Shown in pieces: positions 59,386-64,000 of a stretch of DNA of 64,000 nt (position 1 is the stretch's first letter; each line of letters starts with the position of its first letter). The position numbers and the translations under genes are program-made. The notes under the pieces were generated by a model that worked only from the letters and a program-made list of their open reading frames with translations, had not been told where the DNA came from and ran no database searches. This DNA is from Chthoniobacteraceae bacterium (GTDB taxonomy: Bacteria; Verrucomicrobiota; Verrucomicrobiia; Chthoniobacterales; Chthoniobacteraceae), in contig CANIWM010000017.1 of NCBI GenBank assembly GCA_947471505.1, forward strand, positions 22,115-86,114, written 5' to 3'.

Positions 59386-61486
59386 TCTCCGTGAGCGTCT
59401 CGGAGCCGTCCCAGTCTTCGGGCGGGGGCTCGGTGAGGTAGCGCTGGGCGTGGATGGTGTACCAGTTGCAGAGGAAGTCTTCGCCGCCTGCGCGTTGTTT
59501 GACTTCGGCGAAGAGGGCGACGGCGGCTGTAAAGTCGCGGGTGCGGTGGAGGGTGAGGGCGCGGTGGAAGTCGGCAAGCCACTCGGGGGCGGGCGTGGTT
59601 TTATCCGAGAGCGGGGTGTAGATGTGGACGGGCTTGGTCTTCCCTTTTACGCGGAGGTAGCCGACTTCGCGGTAGATGAATTGGCCTCGGGTAAGGGCTT
59701 CGACGCTTTCGCCGACGAGGCAGTCGGTGTGGAATTGCTTGGTGGCGGATTCGAGCCGGGCTGCGAAGTTCACGCCGTCGCCCAGGACGGTGAATTCGCG
59801 GCGCTCGGAGTGGCCGACTTCGCCGGTGACGACGCTGCCGTGGTTGATGCCGACGCCGATGCTGATGGTGATGCGGTCTGCGCGCCCGTGCCACTGGGTG
59901 TTGAGTGCGCTGAGGACGGTGCGCATTTTCAAAGCGGCGACGACGGCGCGGCGGCAGTCTTCGGCGTGGCCGCTGGAGTGGGTGTCGCCCCATGCGGCGA
60001 GGATGGCGTCGCCGATGAACTTTTGGGCGTTGCCCTCGGTGTCTTCGATGAGGGGGACCATGCGCTCGAAGTATTCGTTGAGCTGGCCGACAAGGTTCTC
60101 CGGGGCGGCGTTTTCCGACCAGGTGGTGAAGCTGCGGATGTCGGAGAAGAGGACGGCGACGGAGCGGCGCTCGCCGGCGCGGGCGTGCTCGAATTCGTCG
60201 GCGTTTTTGAGGACGACTTCGGCGATGCGCTTGGAGACGAAGCGCCCAAAGACTTTGCGCACTTGTGCGCGCTCCAGGCGCTCGACGATGAAGAGATACA
60301 GGATGCCGGAGAAGCCCGCCGCGAAGCCCGCGAGGAGGCCCGGTGCGATGGGAAAGAAGACGCCTTTTAGAAAAGCAAGGTGCGTGACGACGAAGGCGGC
60401 AACGAGGGCGGAGGCAAGCGAGAGGGCTTGGAGGAGAGGGTTGCGATTCAAGAGGACGAGGAGCGCGCAGATGAGGACGACGGCGAGCGTGAAGGCCCCG
60501 GCCCAGAGCGGCGAGGCGTCGATGATGCGCTGGTCTTTGATGAGAGCGCTGGCGAGGTGCGCGTGGATTTCTACGCCGGGCATGATGCCGAGGGGCGTCA
60601 TGTGAACATCGTGCATGATCTCGGCGATGGGGCCGTAGAAGACGAGCTTGTCGCGGAGGACATCGCGCCCTTTGAAGTGCGCGCTGCCTTGCTGGAATGC
60701 GGCGTCCATGAAGATTTCCTCCACGGGGATGTAGTCGAAAGTGGCGGGCTTGCCTTGGTAGGGGAGCACCTCCATGTAGCGCGGCGAGACGGGCTGCCCG
60801 GTGAATAGCTCGACGCTCCGCACGGCGAAATGCACGAGGTCGTGAACGCCGTCGTCCATATCCAGCTCGCGCATCTCCGAGGTGTGCGACGAGTAGCGGC
60901 GAATCACCGCGCCATCCACCAGCACGAGGCCGCGCGACTTCGGCCCGGCGGCTTCCTCAAACTTCAGGTGCGGGTGGAAGAACTGCACGTTCGTCGTGCC
61001 GATGGGCCGCTGCATGACGGAGGCGAGGATGATGCGCCCGGAATACTTTTTGAGCACGGCCACGAGTTCTTCGTCGCCTTCACGCTCGGAGGCGAAGGCG
61101 ATGTCCACGGCGACGATTTTTGCGCCCGCTTCAAACAGGCGCTCAATGACGCGGGCGTGGATGGTCCTCGGCCACGGCCATGTGTTGTCGTGCATGAGGC
61201 GCACGGCTTCGGACTTCTCGGCGAGGGGCGCGAGGTAGGTCTGGTCGAGGCTGGTTTCCTTGATGCCGACGATGGCGACCTCGGGGAAAGCGGCGAAGCC
61301 ATCGCGCAGGGCGAAGTGCTTGTCGTGGGCGAAAGCGGCGACGTTTTGCACCATGTCGCGGTTGCGGAACCAATCACTCCCGCTGACGAAAAACAGGACG
61401 AGCCCGAGCCCAAAGATGGCGATGAACCGTCCCTCGCGGAGTCGCTTGAGCAGGGAGGTGACCCCGCGCTTTGCCGCCGCGCCCAT
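59381..61486 (-). CDS. CHASE2-domain adenylate/guanylate cyclase
   Basis: A 701-residue membrane cyclase. It has an N-terminal transmembrane helix (about 21-37), an extracytoplasmic CHASE2 sensor (about 65-330, with TWPWPRTIHARVIERLFEAG), three further transmembrane helices (about 345-415), and a class III cyclase catalytic domain (about 450-620). Metal and catalytic residues are visible in VLFSDIRSFT, QKFIGDAILAAWGD and FTVLGDGVNFAARLE. The C-terminal tail carries a short helical repeat-like segment. The ATG directly follows the stop of the protease gene (TAAATG), so they form an operon. Confidence 0.94.
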   Translation of the reverse strand: MGAAAKRGVTSLLKRLREGRFIAIFGLGLVLFFVSGSDWFRNRDMVQNVAAFAHDKHFALRDGFAAFPEVAIVGIKETSLDQTYLAPLAEKSEAVRLMHDNTWPWPRTIHARVIERLFEAGAKIVAVDIAFASEREGDEELVAVLKKYSGRIILASVMQRPIGTTNVQFFHPHLKFEEAAGPKSRGLVLVDGAVIRRYSSHTSEMRELDMDDGVHDLVHFAVRSVELFTGQPVSPRYMEVLPYQGKPATFDYIPVEEIFMDAAFQQGSAHFKGRDVLRDKLVFYGPIAEIMHDVHMTPLGIMPGVEIHAHLASALIKDQRIIDASPLWAGAFTLAVVLICALLVLLNRNPLLQALSLASALVAAFVVTHLAFLKGVFFPIAPGLLAGFAAGFSGILYLFIVERLERAQVRKVFGRFVSKRIAEVVLKNADEFEHARAGERRSVAVLFSDIRSFTTWSENAAPENLVGQLNEYFERMVPLIEDTEGNAQKFIGDAILAAWGDTHSSGHAEDCRRAVVAALKMRTVLSALNTQWHGRADRITISIGVGINHGSVVTGEVGHSERREFTVLGDGVNFAARLESATKQFHTDCLVGESVEALTRGQFIYREVGYLRVKGKTKPVHIYTPLSDKTTPAPEWLADFHRALTLHRTRDFTAAVALFAEVKQRAGGEDFLCNWYTIHAQRYLTEPPPEDWDGSETLTEK

Positions 61487-62818
61487 TTACGTCCCGCCTT
61501 GCAGTGGCTCGATGGTGACGAGGCCGGTGGTGATGCTCCACGCGTCGTCGAGCGGCATCCGCTTTTTCTCGTGCCCGGCACCCCAGGAGTCGCTGAAGAT
61601 CAGCTCGTTGGTCTTTGTGTTGTAGCCGATGATGAGGCGCATGTGCCCGCCTGCGCCTTGCGGGATATTGGGCTCGGGGACGATGCCGAGCTGCACGCCC
61701 CACGCGAGAGGGACGCCCTGCTCAATGTTCTGGCTGACGACGCGGAGGAACTTCGTGTAGCCCGCGACATCCTTGGTCTTCACTTCCTTCAAAATCTTGC
61801 GCTCCATCGAGCTGTAGGCCGACCAGAAGACCATGAACTTCTTGGGGTCCGGAAGCTCCTTTTCCTTCAGTCGCTTCGCCGCCTTGTTGTAGTCCTCGAT
61901 GAGCTTGTTGAAGTCTTTCTCGTTCGGCTCGATGACGGGGTGAATCTTGAAGCGCAGTCGGTTCTGAATCTTCTTCAGTCCATCAATCATCTCGGCGGGA
62001 TTCGTCCCACCGCCCGCGTCGGAGTTTGCAATCTGCGCGATCTCGTTGGCGTCGGTGTTCACGCCGTAAAAGCGCATGACGCGCTCCGCTGTCGCCACGG
62101 CGCAGTAGCCCTTGCGGCCTTGGTCCACCATCGGGACGGTGGGGATGAAGACGTCGCCGTTGGGCTCCTTTTTCACCTGCGTGCGCGGGTCGAACTTCTT
62201 CGAGGCGGCGATCGCGGAGGCGACGATGTTCTTTCTCTCCGTCGGGGTGACCTCCAGCCGGATGAACTCCGGGCGGAATGGAATGCCGCGCGATTTGTTC
62301 TCTTTGGTAAAGCTGTATTCGAGCGTGTAGAGCGTCTTTTCCGTCTGCCAAAAAACGCTGTTCGCCTTCACGGCATTCTTCGTGTCCTTGCCGCGCGGGG
62401 TGAACTTCTTCGCCGTGAGCTTGTCGAGAGATTCGATGACCGCTTTGAGCAACTCCTCGAACTTCGCCTCGCTGATTTCTCCGCTGTCGCCGCGCCCGAA
62501 GAAGAGCACCGTGGCGTCCTTCGGCTTGTCGCCGTCGAAGTGGACGATGGACTCGGCGACTTGCTGGCCGACGAACTTCGACTTCCCCCGGTCGCTCCGC
62601 GCAGAGTCTTGCGCGGCAGAGGTCCACTCCAAGCCGAGGGGCGCGGCGGCTTTCATGAAGTCGGCTTTCGTCTGCGTGAAGAGCGTGGCGGGATCGAGGA
62701 GCTTATCGAGAGCGACTTCCTCCATGGTCATACGGCGCATGATGACTTGGCTCTGTGCGGATGCGGTAGTGGTGAGCGCCGCCGAAGCGAGCGAGAGGAT
62801 GATGGTGAGATGTTTCAC
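61487..62818 (-). CDS. Secreted papain-like (C39-type) cysteine protease-like protein
   Basis: 443 residues from GTG, giving a signal peptide (MKHLTIILSLASAALTTTAS). An N-terminal domain of about 210 residues (VGQQVAESIVHFDGDKPKDA) is not recognised. The C-terminal part is C39/papain-like: active-site Cys about 239 in RKGYCAVATAERVM, His about 392 in GAGGHMRLIIGYN, and the final DSWGAGHEKKRMP. All three regions seem intact. It is encoded directly upstream of the CHASE2-cyclase with a TAAATG junction. Confidence 0.85.
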   Translation of the reverse strand: MKHLTIILSLASAALTTTASAQSQVIMRRMTMEEVALDKLLDPATLFTQTKADFMKAAAPLGLEWTSAAQDSARSDRGKSKFVGQQVAESIVHFDGDKPKDATVLFFGRGDSGEISEAKFEELLKAVIESLDKLTAKKFTPRGKDTKNAVKANSVFWQTEKTLYTLEYSFTKENKSRGIPFRPEFIRLEVTPTERKNIVASAIAASKKFDPRTQVKKEPNGDVFIPTVPMVDQGRKGYCAVATAERVMRFYGVNTDANEIAQIANSDAGGGTNPAEMIDGLKKIQNRLRFKIHPVIEPNEKDFNKLIEDYNKAAKRLKEKELPDPKKFMVFWSAYSSMERKILKEVKTKDVAGYTKFLRVVSQNIEQGVPLAWGVQLGIVPEPNIPQGAGGHMRLIIGYNTKTNELIFSDSWGAGHEKKRMPLDDAWSITTGLVTIEPLQGGT

Positions 62819-62934
62819 GGGGTCAGTAATTTTCGCGACTCTGCACGGGGTTCGGGAAAACTCAACTGTCCAGTTTTTGGGGAGCAGGTCTGTGGTGTGC
62901 CTGGAAGCCGTGGACCCCAAACTTCCTTGGGACA

Positions 62935-62966
62935 CAAAAAGCCCCGCTCTCCTGCGAGAGCGGGGC
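62935..62966 (-). terminator. Rho-independent terminator
   Basis: GCCCCGCTCT pairs perfectly with AGAGCGGGGC across a CCTGCG loop. On the minus strand it is followed by TTTTTGTG, a proper T-tract. It lies 25 bases beyond the stop of the partial surface-protein gene and terminates it. Confidence 0.88.
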
Positions 62967-62971
62967 TTTGT

Positions 62972-62995
62972 GATTAGCGATTAGCGATTGGCTAT
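62972..62995. repeat. Short heptamer array at the 3' end of the surface-protein gene
   Basis: GATTAGC, GATTAGC and GATTGGC in tandem, followed by TATTTCAG. It resembles the heptamers at 58541 and 59261. The stop codon of the surface-protein gene (TAG on the minus strand) falls within this edge, as does the stop of the four-helix-bundle gene at its own heptamers. Confidence 0.6.
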
Positions 62996-64000
62996 TTCAG
63001 CTCGATGCGCCCACCGAGCGTCGTGCCGGGGAAGAAGCCCCATGCGCTGTTGCTCTTGGGCAGGTAGATGCCGCTTCCGGTTACCGTCCTTGGGTTGGCT
63101 GGTGTTTTGATCTTCGCTGTGAATGTCCCCTTCAATGGGAACGCTGTCCACGCGGGCACTAGTGCGTTCACCGTCGGCTTCCCGGCGGTGATGGTCCGTG
63201 CGGTGGTGTTGCTGCTCGCTAGGTTGCCTCCGCTGATGGTGAGCGTCCCGGCTCCGGCTGGAAGGGCGGAGACGCCGGGGGCGAAAACGCACCCGTTAGC
63301 CGTGAGCGTGGTGCTCACTCCGCTTTGGTGGAGCCCCGCCGCAGTTTGCGCCGGTTTGATCCAGGCGAGTTCACCGGTCAGGTCCGTGGCTGCGAGGTTG
63401 GCGAAGTTAAACTCTCCGGCCACATACGCAGTGGGTGAGGTGAGACCCACTGGGCTGTAGATGCTGAACGTTCCATTGTCGGCGAGGTCCAAATTAGCCG
63501 AGAGCGTCTTCCCGTCGGGCATTGTCACTGTGAGCACGACGAAGCCGGTGCTGCGCACGGACACACGGGCGATGCCGCCGCCGGGGTAGGCAGCGTCAAT
63601 GCTCGCGAGTGCGACATTGTGAGTCTGCACGGTGCCGGTAAGGGCGCTGCGGCGTAGGGAGCCGGTGAATGGGCCGCCGCTGTGGGTAAGGGAGACGTTG
63701 AGCCGCCCAGTCGCATCGTTTTCAGTCACGGTGAGGTTTCCGAGCATTGTGGGGACGGTCGTGTTTCCGTTTGGCTCAGGCCGTAGGCTGAACGCCGATA
63801 CGATCGTCGTTGCTCCCACCCGCACCGAGCCGGTGAATGAGCCTTTCGTCGTCCGAGTGGCGCTCATGCGCCCGACGATTGCGCCGGTGCTATCGGTGAG
63901 TAGTCCGCTCCAACGATTGCGGGCTGTTTGCGGTGCTTGGGCGGTGACGACGACATCCGCCGTATCCGTGCTGATTCCATCGCTCACCGTGTAGTTGAAA
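62992..64000 (-). CDS. Large cell-surface protein, C-terminal part, 5' end outside the window
   Basis: About 335 C-terminal residues; the frame is still open at the window edge (FNYTVSDGISTDTADVVV, a cadherin/Big-type domain end), so the apparent GTG start at 63987 is not the true one. The visible part is strand-rich with a repeated pattern: GLLTDSTGAIVGRMSATRT, FTGSVRVGATTIVSAF, GPFTGSLRRSALTGTVQ, SVRSTGFVVLTVTMPDGKTL and ATDLTGELAWIKPAQTA. It ends in a FPLKGTFTAKIKTPA-type segment and GTTLGGRIELK. It is probably surface-exposed; function is unknown. Confidence 0.85.
   Translation of the reverse strand, partial: FNYTVSDGISTDTADVVVTAQAPQTARNRWSGLLTDSTGAIVGRMSATRTTKGSFTGSVRVGATTIVSAFSLRPEPNGNTTVPTMLGNLTVTENDATGRLNVSLTHSGGPFTGSLRRSALTGTVQTHNVALASIDAAYPGGGIARVSVRSTGFVVLTVTMPDGKTLSANLDLADNGTFSIYSPVGLTSPTAYVAGEFNFANLAATDLTGELAWIKPAQTAAGLHQSGVSTTLTANGCVFAPGVSALPAGAGTLTISGGNLASSNTTARTITAGKPTVNALVPAWTAFPLKGTFTAKIKTPANPRTVTGSGIYLPKSNSAWGFFPGTTLGGRIELK

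Overview
The window is about 64 kb of GC-rich bacterial chromosome. The gene content points to Verrucomicrobiota, or less likely a related PVC lineage. The indicators are a planctomycete-type PSD1 cytochrome c protein, a giant autotransporter-strand-repeat protein, retropepsin-like proteins with SHD1-like domains, a type-II pseudopilin with a DUF1559-like tail, CHASE2 proteins, a DUF2851 protein and secreted polysaccharide-active enzymes. This placement is inference from gene families; there is no rRNA, and I recognise no tRNA. I see no phage, CRISPR array or insertion-sequence transposase.

Layout. 1-9 kb: the end of a sulfatase, a giant secreted repeat protein, an OmpR-type two-component pair and pyrE. 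9.4-14.9 kb: galE, a beta-CASP nuclease in an operon with an orphan CHASE2 membrane protein, and a secreted polysaccharide deacetylase fused to a PL10-like pectate lyase. 14.9-25.8 kb: the PSD1 protein, a secreted unknown, an L,D-transpeptidase, a second two-component pair, a lipoprotein esterase, der, a GntR/LacI hybrid regulator, and a CbiX chelatase with a separate DR2241-type iron-sulfur protein. 25.7-33.3 kb: a glutamine amidotransferase (trpG/pabA), a secreted unknown, aspS-hom, a duplicated retropepsin and a secreted SHD1-like protein. 33.6-42.6 kb: a secreted glycoside hydrolase, a tricorn-like protease, a GDP-mannose-3,5-epimerase-like enzyme, a Fic protein with a repeated operator-like upstream region, and a 5'-truncated TolC. 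42.8-50.8 kb: an acetyltransferase, DUF2851, a nitroreductase and three glycosyltransferases around a secreted beta-propeller. 50.9-57.1 kb: a siroheme-decarboxylase-like protein, exported MsrA, the pseudopilin, an amidase, nnr and a ROK-like kinase. 57.8-64 kb: a 57-residue protein, a small membrane protein, a four-helix-bundle gene in a repeat cassette, a CHASE2-cyclase operon with a papain-like protease, and the end of another large cell-surface protein.

The most unusual material lies between genes. Three pairs of inverted short palindromes, each preceded by GTAG or GGAG, look like REPIN-type elements of three sequence families, but the matching REP transposase is not in the window. Three tandem arrays have periods of 42, 21 and 42 bp, all multiples of 21, and two of them share a core. 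A four-helix-bundle gene lies between two long palindromic heptamer repeats, and its start and stop codons fall inside repeat sequence. The third array runs straight into a strong ribosome binding site and a 57-residue gene. These repeats are my main candidates for something not yet described.
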